Part shown: positions 11,101-24,833 of the stretch, one piece after another
Layout: each line of letters opens with the position of its first letter
Position numbering within the stretch: the first letter of the stretch is position 1
Source: Avena insularis
Lineage: Eukaryota; Streptophyta; Magnoliopsida; Poales; Poaceae
Direction: 5' to 3'
NCBI GenBank assembly: GCA_023614405.1
Contig: CM042686.1
Span: forward strand, 349,626,329 to 349,690,328
Length of the DNA stretch: 64,000 nt
Translations under genes and position numbers: made by a program
The notes under the pieces: generated by a model
Told to the model about the DNA's origin: nothing
Seen by the model: only the letters and a program-made list of their open reading frames with translations
Databases searched by the model: none

Positions 11101-14100
11101 GGGGTCAGGGCCACGTCGGGTGCCACGTGAGCGAGACTGGTCAAACTGGATGACTGGGTCGGGATGACGTGGGTGTGGCATCGTGCTGATGCAAACACGG
11201 CCACCACCGCCAGTTTGTGGTCGCCGACAACGAACTATGGTGCCAGAGCACACGCAGTAGGGTGCGCTAGAAAGAGGAGTTCACGTCGATCCTAACAGTG
11301 GCAGCGTAGCCTAGAAATTGTCACTGGACGTTGATCGGCGACGAGCTATAGCGGCAGCGCTTGCAGGTGCCTGTGGAGGGAACAACTAAGAGGGACTGGG
11401 AGATAAAGGAGAGGTGCGTGAGCACCGGTAACTCACCGAGAAGCTGAAGGATGTGACGGTGAGGTTGGAGAAGGTCAGAGATGACGACACGAACAATGGC
11501 GAACGTCGTCGGAGTCGAGGAAGAAGACGTCATGGGACTCGATTCTGCGAACCCTGGTTCGATTCCTCAGGCTAGAAGACGTAGGAGATCATGGCGGAGT
11601 TCCTGGGCTACTCTACCAGTCACGGGGCGGCTCGGAGCGACGATGACGAGCGGCGTCTTGGCGGCTAGGGTTTCGGTCCGAGTTGGGAATAAGAGAGGGA
11701 GAGCACCAGGGAAAGGAAGAGTGGATGAGGATGGACGAGAGACGTCTCAGTGTCGTTCTTATCCTTGGCCAGGACGGCGGCGGGCACCGCAGCGGTCGAT
11801 TTCTGTTGACGGCGGCGGACGGTCTATGTGCGTGGGGATGATAATTACGATGATGCTTTTGCAAAAAAAAACCTAATGTTTCTACGAATTACCCTGTGGT
11901 CCATCTGTGGTCCCACCTGTCAGTGAGAGAGAAGAAAGTTGGGCTGCTGTTGTTGGGCCGGTGTGTTCTAGGTGGGCTGCAGCCGAGCGAGCGGAAATTG
12001 ACTGCTACTGCTCACGAGCGTCGGTTAGGCGAGAAACTTCTCTAGGCCGTGGGCCGGTACTGTGGTGTTGTTTTCTCTTTTTCTATTTCGGTTTTATGTT
12101 TTCAATAAACCATTTTCACTTCAAATTCCTTTTAAATTTGATTTCTAAACTATTTATTCATTCAGAAAGTTTGTGAAATCTTAAAGTGAGCTTCCAGACT
12201 AATTGATGCTTATATCTTTCATGTTTCTTTATAAATTTTAAACTAGTAAAGAACGTAGTTTATTGATGGCAACATTTATTCCTTAGGGTTTAATATTTCG
12301 TTCATTATCTAGAAACCTTATAAAAATGATTTATTTTCACTTGATAATGTTTTAATGGCAATAGTTTAAAATGTTGAATGATATAGATAGGATCTGACTC
12401 ATACTTAACCTCACAAAGGAATTGTATAAATAACCTTATAATGAGTGAAAGCTGAGGGTTCATAAAATGGTGGTTTTAGTTTCATGATCCTCCATATTAG
12501 ATGATTTTTCAAATCCAACTCTACTTGGTTTGTAGAGTTTAGAATTACCACAGAACACTTTTGGTTAGGTAATGATGAATCAATAATAAACATTGGTGGA
12601 GAAATGCCAATGTTTATTCCAATATAGGTATTATGGGTTTTGAGAGGATTTAATAACTCATATTAAATTAGAGATGTGGATGATTACAAAGGCTAGACAT
12701 ACTGCCACCATGTTTTGTGATCCACAATAACCTCTCAACTTAAAGTGAGTTATTGGGGTTGCTTTCATAATGTGATCCTGATAGTTCTATCATTCTAGGT
12801 TTCTACTAGGGTTTAAGACAATAAGGTGGACAAGGCTTACATCAATACACACTCAACTGGTATTCTATTTATCTCTTAGACATTTCATTTGGCTAAGAGA
12901 TACTATCCATTGGTTGCCTAAAAATAGGAATTTGTTTAACTACCTTCTTTATTCTAGGGGTTTAAACAAAGAGGTAGACATGATTCTATCATGGCTTGAT
13001 ATACTGTCGATTAAAGGTTCCTAAAGTATCCTTACCTTAATACCTCACTAAGCTTATCTTGAGATAAGGAATTCCTTTCCTAAATATACTCCATTTAAAT
13101 CTCTCATCTACTTCACTAAGATCACATCTTCCTGAATAAGTCAATCATCTGACTCCACCATATCCCTCATGATATGATGACATGGTCATGCCACTTCAAC
13201 ACTACTCATTCTCTTTTCTTCTCCTAGTATCTATATAACTTCCATTGCTATACTACCCTTACTGAATCCATCAAAGTTGTGAGTACTAACTTCATTCCAT
13301 AGACTCCTTCATATTTACCTTGCATCTACTTCTAAGGCTTACCAGATTATAATTCTCTCTAAATCACATGTGATAACAATCCTAGGGGATGGGCATGGTA
13401 CTACTCCCATAATACAAGTTTGTTCTTGTACTAGCTTGGTTAAAATACTATGCCTCAAACTACTTCATAAAACTTATGTTATATACTTCATCATACTCTA
13501 GCTTGACTTTTCATGTTCAAACAAGATGATTCATCTTACTAGGGCTTTACGTAATTTGGTATACGCGCCTCACTTCTTCATTACCCAGTCATGTATTCTC
13601 CAATGACATGGAAATAATGACCACCAACCTTTGATCATACATATCTTAGGCTTCTAATTGTCTGATCAATATCTATTATCCACTAAGTAGTAGACTTGTA
13701 CTAGTCTCTCTACAGGATTCATCTTGTTAAGAAAACTTACTTGAAGTTTATACCTACTTGGCTTAACAGGATTATCATTGGATACTCAAATACTACTAGC
13801 TTCCTCATAGCTCCATGATCACTAGATACTTCTTGGGTTTAGGTACTTCTTCTAGTTAACTCATGAGTGAGTTAACTCCTCCAACATCCAATGGTTTTAT
13901 CACCACTAAAGATCTTATTCCATTGATGATGGTACACACTACCATAACTAGTTCATTCTTCTTATTAATTTACTTAAGGTCTTTGGAAGGTTAATATAAT
14001 AGGTCAAAGGCTATGAGTCAACAAGTTCTATGTCAAGAATTGATCACACACATTGATGATCAATGGACACTAGGACTTAGTTAAATAGGTTTGTCATCTA

Positions 14101-14671
14101 TTAATGTCACTGAGGGTATGTGATGGATGGTCTTGGTTTGACTTCCCTTTCTACTCTATTTGTAATAAGAGTTAATGTTTAAGAAAAACTGCCATGATTC
14201 TGATGGTAGGGATAACTATGGCAAACAAGGGTTTCGAGATTTAGTTATGAGTTTCTTTACTTAAGCTATATACTTAATTTTCTATTCAAGGTTTGTGGTA
14301 GATAATACCTTGATATCAGCTTTAGAACATTAAGTATTCATCTTTGAGTTGTTGTATGGAATACCATGTAATGATCTCTAGAAGATCTAGTACTCATTAT
14401 TAAGTAGTGTGTTGTGACTTAGTTTTATTACATTTGATCTACCCTTAGATCAAATTATATTACCCAAAGATAAGGTTTTAGCAAAGGTCATATTGAAACT
14501 TATCATAGTCAACTTGATGATCTACTTTAGTTCCACCAAGTTAAGAGAAGCTTCAATCACTTTGACAACTTTTATTTCAAAGCGTGAAAATTATCCAGAT
14601 TTTCTATGCATGAATGCAATGCACACACCTTATCTCAGCTTATTTCTAAGCTCTAATGCTAGGGTGTTACA
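8156..14671 (-). mobile_element. LARD 3' LTR (left copy)
   Basis: This is the 3' LTR in element sense. It is mostly AT-rich with a GC- and CpG-rich island at about 11060-12070. Short frames inside it (for example 11481-11876, 11907-12176, 8650-8853) have counterparts in the other LTR simply because the copies are homologous; no protein family is recognised. Relative to the right LTR it lacks a ~70-base duplication near 22690-22785 and a ~22-base block near 19580, and has about 40 extra bases near 12225-12270. Confidence 0.9.
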
Positions 14672-14673
14672 GA

Positions 14674-14684
14674 CTCTCCCCCTT
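14674..14684 (-). other. LARD polypurine tract
   Basis: The minus strand reads AAGGGGGAGAG just inside the 3' LTR, preceded by GGGACGAAGTTTATTTT, a combination common at the 3' end of chromovirus-type Gypsy elements. It would prime plus-strand DNA. Confidence 0.85.
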
Positions 14685-17140
14685 AAAATAAACTTCGTCC
14701 CTGAAGTTCGTACTCTCTTACGTTTAGGAATGAGGTGTTGACTTGTATCGATCACGACATTTTCTTAACTCCATTGTGATCACCAATAGGGATAATTGCA
14801 GTATCCCGTATCCAGATATTTTTCCTTGAATTCTCTTCATCCTTGACAATATCCACTATCATTTCTAATATGTAGCATAACTCCTTCTACTATAACCCAT
14901 TTGGTTTATGTCCTTACAGTCTTATTTAGAATTGGTTGTGGACACATTTTGTCCATTCCAATCTAGTTTTCCTACTATTTTACACTAGACTATTTTAGTA
15001 TGCTCTACTCCTTCTTAAGGACAACTTACGAGTTGTTCCTTTTAGAACTAGTCCACTAAGTTTAATCTATTATATCTCCATTGATCTTTCATCTGGACAT
15101 ACTGTCAGAACTACTCTATAATGATGGCTTCCTGTATCCTTATGAAAATAAGGCTTAACCTCATCATAGTCTAGTAAATCTTCTCCAACCTTTAGTCACA
15201 AAGTTAGACAACAACACTTCAGTGTTTATTGTTTATCTCCCCCTTAGGGTCTCCTAATGGTTTCTAATCTACACGTATAATATCCATTGGCTCGATAGTA
15301 AGGATATTGGCCTCTATCTAGTTCATACTTTACCTATATATAAGGTCTCATGAAAGAATATGTGGTACACCCACATAGTTGTGGATCTCCGAAATGAATC
15401 TTTCAATGTTACTTGTCTTACTTTTATCTTCTTAGACATTATTTCTCACTGATAACCCCGATTTCGCAAAACGTCTTGAAAGTCGTTTTCTTTTAATTTT
15501 TAGACTTATTTATGTCTTTCTTAACTTAGGCCAAGTTTTATGCTCTTTAAATCGTACCAAGATGATCTAATTATCTAAACTGCTAAGGATACCAGTTATG
15601 GATACTAGCTACGGATCCTCCTAGGTGTATGGATTACCCTACGGGTTTTTGACTTCTTATTGGCATTCTCTCTGAATTGTCAGAGCTTGAATACCACCCT
15701 TATTCAAAGACTTCTTCTTTGCACTGATTCATGATACTTCCATGAACTAGGTAGAACTACTTCATTAGCTTCTGAGCAACATCACCTACTTTAAATGAAC
15801 CTAAGTTCATCCTACATGTTGCTCTCCACCTTTTTCTGCACTAATAATCCTTCTTATTGCCAGCTCATAGTGAGTTGGGGTTGATCCATCCTTCAAAATA
15901 GTGTTGATACACCTTATATTTAGCTTCCTTCTTCCTACAAGTCTTCATCTTGATCTTCGGAACTCGTCACTCCCTTACATGAATTTCCTTTTCTATCTAG
16001 GTCTGTAACATCAAGTAATAACTTGATGATACCACATGCATTTGCACACCAAGTCAAACTTCATGTATAGATCTAGTCAATCAAGAAGATGCAAGAAAAC
16101 CAACAAATCCAAATGTAGTACATAAACACACATCATTCTAAGCCCGAAATATAGTAGTTGAGTATAATACCTCAAGAATTCAGGATTAGATGTGTAGTAT
16201 ATGACACCTCCTAGTATAGGTTTACTTTGTGATACTTAGCACTTAGGGGTTAAACTACTCTTTGTCTAAATATCTACCCAATTTTCTCCTTTGCAACTGG
16301 ATAATCTTGAGAAAAGTGGTCTCAATTTGGTTTTGACTAACCTCTTACTTTTCTTTCGAGACTACTAAAGACTACCAACTTTCAATTCTATCGTAAACTA
16401 TCCTCACATGATCTCTCAAAACTACTAACAAATTGTAGTTACTACCTTAATCCAAAAATCATCGTAATGTTATGATACCCAGGACTTCTATCATAGACCT
16501 GCACTGTTCTTTACTTACTGTTGTTACAAGATTATTTATTAAGTACTTGTCCTAATTGCAGACTTATCATCGTCTCGGACCTATTCTCACCACGAACTTG
16601 TTAAGATTTACCTAGTCATCATGATTAAAGAGATAATATCACCATGACAACTCTTCTTCTTAGCTTACTATTAATGATTCTTAACAGAATTCTACTCCAG
16701 CACATGGAATTCTCAAGTGAGTGCCACATGATTTAAATCCAATTATATCTATACATACTCTAATGGTTTGCCTAAAGTAGTATAGTGGTATCAACTAGTG
16801 GTAAGATTTTGCTGCTTCACAGGGATTCTAACTATAGACTCCATCACTAATACTACTCCACATGATATCCTAATCTTAGTCCTAATCTTCTTTGATACTT
16901 TAACTTACTTAAGATATCTTAGTGGTGTTATACCTATTTAGAGCTACACTCTAATGACCTTTCTCTAGAGAATACATATAACTAATCCTTAAGAAAGATG
17001 ACAAAAACATCCAACTTAAGTGTGACAAGGTTATCCTCAAGTAGATATCCATCACATGTCTTGGTTTAGATAAGATGGCTCCTATAGTCACTATCCAACC
17101 TACAGATTTTCCTAAAAGGGTTTTAATCCTAAGGTCAAAA
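14685..17140 (-). other. LARD internal region, non-coding
   Basis: About 2.46 kb lie between polypurine tract and primer site. Frames are short and closed in all six registers, and no gag, protease, RT, RNase H or integrase motif was found. In a LARD this part may carry packaging or dimerisation structure, but nothing in the sequence proves that. Confidence 0.75.
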
Positions 17141-17157
17141 CATATGCTCTGATACCA
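17141..17157 (-). other. LARD primer binding site, tRNA-iMet
   Basis: The minus strand reads TGGTATCAGAGCATATG, whose first 12 bases match the complement of initiator tRNA-Met. It is separated from the 5' LTR (starting at 17160) by two bases, as expected for a functional arrangement. Confidence 0.93.
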
Positions 17158-17159
17158 GA

Positions 17160-20100
17160 TGTGGTGACCCAGCATACAACTGCCTGATGTAGTACACTAT
17201 AGTCATTGACACAACACCAATGAAACACCATTCACTAGTATTACATCCCTCTGAGTGGTATAACAGAAACACAGCAGGTCCAAGACATGACTATAGATTA
17301 CAACTCGACTCTTTACAGAAGATATAGAGAACACTCTAGGTTAAAGAGAGAGAAAGAACTTCTTACAAGGAAAAACCAGAAATAATAATTTAGAACTATC
17401 CGGCTAATAAGACTAACACCTAAACTATTTGGCTTGCAATTTCTACTAATTCAATGCTTTATAGAAGAAGGTTTTATGGCTAGAGTATCTAGTCCTATCT
17501 AAACAGAGACTTTGTCTTCACTTCGGCTGATTTATATTTTGACTTCATAGACCTTATTGAAGAACTTGAGCTGCCGATGATGGTTTCTTGAGAAGAAATT
17601 GATGTTGACGTCGTCTTCAATGGCTTAGAACTTAGCAAGGGTTAAGAAGGTACGGTTGAGTACGAGCATACTCAGCAAGTTTACTAAAAAGGAGTGTATG
17701 ATGCACTATCCCTACAGCCAAAGACCAAAGGTCATAGGCAATGTAGGTTTACATAAACATTTCTTCAAAAATTGCTTTTATTCTGAAAACTATGTCCGAC
17801 AGCCTTCACGGGTTGACCAGAACCTTTGTGGGGTTCCTTTCCTGCCGTTTTCATAGCTCCTTCCCAGAACAAGGAGTAACATGTCACAATTTTTACACTC
17901 TGTAGAGGTGCGTCACTTTTCCCACAAGAGACCTTAAGCTTCATTACACGGCTGGGAGTATGTCCCGGTTCAAACTTCCATGGTTTGAGGCCCAACCTAA
18001 GATCCAAGCCACTCACTGCCCCCTTCGTGACCCCGCATGTCCCCTTGGTGTACGCCATGCCCACATCATGAATTACGCAATGGTTAGTACGGACCGTCAG
18101 ATGCCAGAACTATCGTGGGACGGTGAGGGCTCCCACCCATATGCTGCATATCCTCTACGAATTACCAACAAATGCACGCTACGAGGATAACAACCAAGCC
18201 ATCCGGATGCATGCGAGAGGAAGAAGATATAGCTAACTTCTCCGTCCCATTCCAAATATCACGGTTGACGCGTAATATACGGCACTAGAACCACATACGA
18301 CATTAGTTGTTAAGTCCTAGATGATACATTACTGTACAATAGCGTTTTCATTGCCAGTTATGATAGATTAGATGATCACCCTGGATCAGTAACCGATATT
18401 TCCAGTTAATTATGATAATAGTGTTTTCGATCTTTTTGAAATGTAGGTGATGACAACATTTGAGTTACAAGTATTTCATAGAAAATAATCAAAGGACATG
18501 AGCAAGTGTGAACTTGCCTTTTATGATTGCAAGATTATGCACTCACTGTCTTCAAGACAATAGAAGATCCAATTTCTATAAATAGCATCATTGGTCCGGT
18601 AAGGACTTATGTGTAAAGAAGCAAAGATGCAACGATGCATAAGTAATATAATGCAATTTGATAAATGTGAATCCCCGGACTAATCGTATCGGATCTAGGG
18701 TTTGGAATTTATGATGAGTTCTTTGGAATGTGTTACACTTTTATACGAGCTTTACACATGTGCTTCTTATTAAGGCTTGTGAGTGAGTGAGACAATATGT
18801 AAATACAATAAATATTATGCAATACTAAAGCATTCAAATGGGTCATGGAATCTAAAATATTTCTTAAACAAGATTAAGAATCAATTAGAACTTTTAATGA
18901 AGTGTTCAAGGATCATTTTTTAATGTTTCTTAAAAGAATAACTTTTGAGGAAAATATTACTTTACAAACTAAAAAGTATTTAAACTTAAGGCTAACACTT
19001 TAAGGTTTTCTTGTTAGCTAAGATTATTAAAGAGGAAAACATTACTACACTAAAAAATCATAGCAAAAGTGGTGGAGATTTGCATGTGTTGAATAAGGCA
19101 TCACATTGTAGATGGTTTACTTCTTAACATTCTACAAAGTTAGAATTTAAATGTTATTACTTGAATGTGGTAGTGCTTTATTAAAGTTATAAGTGAATAG
19201 TATTACTTTATTGTTAATGCTTACCTTTTATAAACATAGAAAGGGCATTACATAAATTACTTAAAACCTTGGTTTAAACCATTGAGTAGTTTTCCCAACT
19301 TGTAAAATAATTGGTAATTAATCTCTTAATGATTTTATAGATGCATAATATCTTTTTGATAAGCAATATACTACTTTGATGATTTTATAACTGACAAAAT
19401 TAGAATACACTTAATTTTAATTCATCAAACATTAATTGAACTTGTTATTACATTTTTAAACTTTAAACAAATAATGGTAAATGCAATAGTAAATATTTTT
19501 ATCTTTCTAAGGAATTAAAATAAAAGAAAGGGGTTTTAATAAGATTTATTAGACTTTTACCTTTCATTTACTTCAATTATGTAAAATGGTATTTTTAATG
19601 TGTAGGTTTTATTTTTGTGGTTATTTTGGTATATTATATGTATTTTTGTGATTTTTAAATATTAAACTATAATATTTATAAGTTCTATTTATTTATTAAC
19701 ACTAAATAAATAATAAATACTTAGTTAAGTGACACAAAAATATATGCAATAAGTTTGTAAATGTAGATTTTTCTTTTCTAAGAATTTTGGTATATTATTT
19801 ATATTTTTCTCATTTACCAACATTAAAATATGAATTTTCAAAGTATTATTACTTATAAAATATTTATTAAATAATAATTATTTAAATAGTTAACACAATA
19901 ATATTTGATAATAAAGCTAAATTATAGATTTTATTTTTCTGAATATTTTGATATATTATACATATTTTTCTGAATTTTAAAACAAAAGATATTCAATTTC
20001 TAAGATTTAGTCATTTTCCTAAATTCCTGAAATTTATTTATATTTAAATTTATATTGTCTATTCATTTCTAATTGGATTTTAAACAGAGGAGTACATTTT

Positions 20101-23100
20101 ATACACGGACCTAATCTAGACCCAGCCACTGACCAGTAGGGTCAGGGCCACGTCGGGTGCCACGTGAGCAAGACTGGTCAAATTGGCTGACTGGGTCGGG
20201 ATGACGTGGGCGTGGCGTCGTGCTGACGCAAGCACGGCCATCACCGCCAGTGTGTGGTCACCGGCAGCGAACTATGGTGCCAGAGCACACGCGGTAGGGT
20301 GCGCTGGAAAGAGGAGTTCACGGTGATCCTAACAGTGGAAGCGTAGCCCGGAAATGGTCATCGGACACTGACCGGCGACGAGCTATAGTGGCGGCGCTTG
20401 CATGTGCTCGTGGAGGGGTATTGGGAGATAAAGGAGAGGTGCGTGAGCTCCGGTAGCTCACGGGGAAGCTGAAGGACGTGACGGCGAGGCCGGAGAAGGT
20501 CGGATATGACGACACGAACAACGACGGACCTCGTCGGAGTCGAGGAAGAAGACATCATGGCGCTCGATTCTGCGAGCCCTGGTTCGATTCCTCAGGCTGG
20601 AAGACGTAGGAGATCATGGCGGAGCTCCTGGGCTACTCTACCGGTCACGGGCGACTCTGAGCGACAACGCGAGCGGCGTCTGGGCGACTAGGGTTTCAGT
20701 CCGAGTTGGGAATAAGAGAGGGAGAGCACCAGAGAAAGGAAGAGTGGATGAGGATGGACGAGAGACGTCTCGGTGTCGTTCTTATCCTCGGCCAAGACGA
20801 CAGCGGGCATCGCAGCTGTCGATTTCTGTTGACGGCGGCGGACGGTCATCGGCGAGCACACGCAGCTGTCTGTGTGGGGGGATGACAACGACGACGCTGC
20901 TTTTGCAGAAAACCCCCTAATGTTTCTACGAATTAACCCACGGTCCATCTGTGGTCCCACCTGTCAGTGAGAGAGAGGAAAGTTGGGTTGTTGCTGTTGG
21001 GCTGGTGTGGGCTAGGTGGGCTGCAGCCGAGCGAGCGGAAATTGACTATTGCTGCTCGCGAGCGTCGGTTAGGCGAGAAACTTCTTTGGGCCGTGGGCCG
21101 GTACTGTGGTGTTGTTTTCTCTTTTTCTATTTTGGTTTTATGTTTTCAATAAACCATTTTCACTTCAAATTCCTTTTAAATTTTATTTCTACACTATTTA
21201 TTCATTCAGAAAGTTTGTGAAATCTTAAAGTGATCTTTGAGCCTAATTGATGCTTATATCTTTCATGTTTCTGGCAACTTTTATTCCTTAGCGTTTAATA
21301 TTTTGTTCATTATCCAGAAACCTTATAAAAATGATTTATTTTCACTTGATAATGTTTTAATGGCAATAGTTTAAAATGTTGAATGATTATAGATAAGATC
21401 TGATTCATACTTAACCTCAAAAACGAATTGTATAAATAACCTTATAATGAGTGAAAGCTGTGGGTTCATAAAATGGTGGTTTTAGTTTCATGATCCTCCA
21501 TATTAGATGATTTGCCAAATCCAACTCTACTTGGTTGGTAGAGTTTAGAATTACCACAGAACACTCTTGGTTAGGTAATGATGAATCAATAATAAACATT
21601 GGTGGAGAAATGCCAATGTTTATTCCAATATAGGTATTATGGGTTTTGAGAGGATTTAATAACTCATATTAAATTAGAGATGTGGATGATTACTAAGGCT
21701 AGACATACTGCCATCATGTTTTGTGATCCTGAATAACCTCTCAACTTAAAGTGAGTTATTGGGATTGCTTTCATAATGTGATCCTGATAGTTCTATCATT
21801 CTAGGTTTCTACTAGGGTTTAAGACAATAAGGTGGACAAGGCTTCCATCAATACACACTCAACTGGTATTCTATTTATCTCTTAGACGTTTCATTTGGCT
21901 AAGAGATACTATCCATTGGTTGCCTAAAAATAGGAATTGGTTTAACTACCTTCTTTATTCTAGGGGTTTAAACAAAGAGGTAGACATGATTCTATCATGG
22001 CTTGATATACTGTCGATTAAAGGTTCCTAGAGTATCCTTACCTTAATACCTCACTAAGCTTATCTTGAGATAAGGAATTCCTTTCCTAAATATACTCCAT
22101 TTAAATCTCTCATCTACTTCACTAAGATCACATCTTCCTGAATAAGTCAATCATCTGACTCCACCATATCCCTCATCATATGATGACATGGTCATGCCAC
22201 TTCAACAATACTCATTCTCTATTCTTCTCATAGTATCTATATAACTTCCATTGCTAAACTACCCTTACTGAATCCATCAAAGTTGTTAGTACTAACTTCA
22301 TTCCATAGACTCCTTCATATTTACCTTGCATCTACTTCTAAGGCTTACAAGATTATAATTCTCTCTACATCACATGTGATAACAATCCTCTGGGATGGGC
22401 ATGGTACTACTCCCATAACACAAGTTTGTTCTTGTACTAGCTTGGTTAAAATACTATGCCTCCAACTACTTCATAAAACTTATGTTATATACTTTATCAT
22501 ACTCTATCTTGACTTTTCATGTTCAAACTAGATGATTCATCTTACTAGGGCTTTACTTAATTTGTTATACTCACCTCACTTCTTCATTATCTAGTCATCT
22601 ATTCTCCAATGACTTGGAAATAATGACCACCAACCATTGATCATACAAAGCTTAGGCTTCTAATTGTCTGATCAAGATCTATTATCCACTAAGTAATATA
22701 CTTGTACTACTAATTATACTCACCTCACTTCTTCAAGATCTATTATCCACTAAGCTTAGACTTCTAATTGTCTAATTGTCTCTCTACAGGATTCATCTTG
22801 TTAAGAAAACTTACTTGAAGTTTATACCTACTTGGCTTAACAGGATTATCATTGGATACTCAAATACTACTAGCTTCCTCATAGCTCCATGATCACTAGT
22901 TACTTCTTGGGTTTATGTACTTCTTCTAGTTATCTCATCAGTGAGTTAACTCCTCCAACATCCAATGGTTTGATCACCACTAAGGATCTTATTCCATTGA
23001 TGATGGTACACACTACCATAACTAGTCCATTCTTCTTATTAATTTACTTAAGGTCTTTGGAAGGTTAATATAATAGGTCAAAGGCTATGAGTCAATAAGT

Positions 23101-23747
23101 TCTAGGTCAAGAATTGATCACACGCATTGATGATGAATGGACACTAGGACTTGGTTAAATAGGTTTGTCATCTATTAACATAACACTGAGGGTATGCGAT
23201 GGATGGTCTTGGTTTGACTTCCCTTTCTACTCTATTTGTAATAAGAGTTAATGTTTAAGAAAAACTGCCATGATTCTCATGGTAGGGATAACTATGGCAA
23301 ACAAGGGTTTCAAGATTTAATTATGAGTTTCTTTACTTAAGCTATATACTTAACTTGCTATTCAAGGTTTGTGGTAGATAATACCTTGATATCAGCTTTA
23401 GAACATTAAGTATTCAACTTTGAGTTTTTGTATGGAATACCATCTAATGATCTCTAGAAGATCTAGTACTCCTTATTAATTAGTGTGTTGTGACTTAGTT
23501 TTATTACATTTAATCTACCCTTAGATCAAATTATATTACCCAAAGATAAGGTTTTAGCAAAGGTCATATTGAAACTTATCACAGTCAACTTGATGATCTA
23601 CTTCAATTCCACCAAGTTAAGAGAAGCTTCAATCACTTTGACAACTTTTATTTAAAAGCACGAATATTATCCAGATTTTCTTTGCATGAATACAATGCAC
23701 ACACCTTATCTCAGCTTATTTCTAAGCTCTAATGCTGGGGTGTTACA
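17160..23747 (-). mobile_element. LARD 5' LTR (right copy)
   Basis: This is the homologue of 8156-14671. Its CpG-rich island is at about 20110-21110. In the first 200 bases I count very roughly 17 differences from the other LTR; later stretches look closer. The frame at 20951-21220 (89 residues) matches 11907-12176 in length and most residues but is antisense to the element and spans a promoter-like GC block. The terminal TGTTACA is followed directly by the target duplication. Confidence 0.9.
22690..22785. repeat. Patchwork duplication inside LARD right LTR
   Basis: Compared with the left LTR near 13685-13720, about 70 bases are added here. The added sequence repeats nearby words: ATACTCACCTCACTTCTTCA also occurs near 22568, AGATCTATTATCCACTAAG is present twice, and CTTCTAATTGTCT is repeated. 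This looks like filler copied from within about 130 bases during break repair. Confidence 0.65.
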
Positions 23748-23752
23748 ACATT

Positions 23753-24833
23753 AATACTCTAGTTGTTACCTTCCCACGTGCATTTATTTATATCACGGCA
23801 CTGTGAGATGAAGTGGCCCGGACCGACCTTACGTGTAATATTACGCGAGACTGGTGCCACGCTCGACATATGGCTTGTACCGTATAAGTCTCTAGAGGAT
23901 GTATGTCTCTCTCATAGTAGTTTTTATAGCATCTACAATGGAAGGCCTTGAAAGAGATGTAGTAGAGACAACTATTGGATCCATGTTACGGAAGCCTAAT
24001 AGCCACGTAAAAACTACAATAGATAAAGTACAGGCGTGAAGGCTTTGTGATATAATATGATATGGTTAGAGTCGTGAAAAAGTAAGCTAGTTTACTTTCC
24101 TATTACTAAGTCGTATAGTAGTAGTCATCACAACGATGAAAGACAAGACCAGTGGCATTGTGGACTTGGCATCAAACTGGTGGACTGATAGAGATCGTGC
24201 CGGAGCACCTGATGGAGATCATGGAGCGTGAAGACAACCATGTAACGTCACAATTAGATTAGATATGATTTAATCTTTGTGTGCATCTTGTTTGAGTGCT
24301 AGTATTAGATACATAATGGTAGCATTTAAATAGGATGATCCCTATTTAATACCAACGAAAGTGTTCTCCCATTAGTACGCAACCACCAAGAAAGTATATT
24401 GTTGTAGAGCAGGCCGTGATTATCGGGAGCAAGAAGATCAACATTCGCATCCAGTGGGTGCAAGCCATGTCTACACAGTGAATACACTCGGGTTGAGTTG
24501 GCAAGCCTAGCATGTACATACATGGCCTCAGAACATGGAGATCGAAAGATCAAGCACGAGTCACATGGATGATGTGATCGACAAATATAGTCCACCCTGA
24601 CAGCTGCATCAAAGGCTGTGATGATCGGGGATGATGTGGTGTAAAGGGGTCATGTAATCACGAAACTGTCTTTAGGGATGATAGTTTAAGTGATAGCCCA
24701 TTTGTTAATATGATTGCAAATTTGAAATCCAATTATGAACTTAGTCTAAATCCTTTTGAGAAAGATTTGTAGATTATGGCCATCCCTTAGTTCAGGACAT
24801 ATTTGGTCCATTAATGAATGGGAGAAACTTAAG
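23753..24833 (+). other. Copia-A leader (5' untranslated interior)
   Basis: This non-coding leader resumes Copia-A after the LARD insertion. Diagnostic words are GAAGTGGCCCGGACCGACC near 23815 and AGCCTAGCATGTACATACAT near 24505 with CATGGCCTCAGAACATGG after it. The second block has a close minus-strand counterpart in Copia-E near 61920-61950, linking the two as related families. No gene is present. Confidence 0.7.

Larger units (their letters stand above)
8156..23747 (-). mobile_element. LARD-like non-autonomous LTR element with 6.5-kb LTRs
   Basis: Two direct repeats of 6516 bp (8156-14671) and 6588 bp (17160-23747) flank 2488 bp. The repeats start TG(C/T)GGTGACCCAGCATAC and end GGTGTTACA. 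On the minus strand a tRNA-iMet primer site (TGGTATCAGAGCATATG, 17141-17157) lies two bases inside the right repeat and a polypurine tract AAGGGGGAGAG lies at the left repeat, so the element runs right to left. Flanks GCATT (8151-8155) and ACATT (23748-23752) fit a 5-bp target duplication with one G/A difference. No gag or pol was found in any frame, so it would have depended on proteins made elsewhere. The end sequences suggest a parent in the Tekay/Retand part of Gypsy. Barley Sukkula is a known LARD, but I cannot confirm identity with it. Confidence 0.9.

Noticed and set aside
11907..12176. An 89-residue frame present at the same length in both LARD LTRs (also 20951-21220)
   Set aside because: Both copies derive from one LTR, so agreement is expected. 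The frame is antisense to the element, runs from a GC-rich into an AT-rich part and shows no domain.
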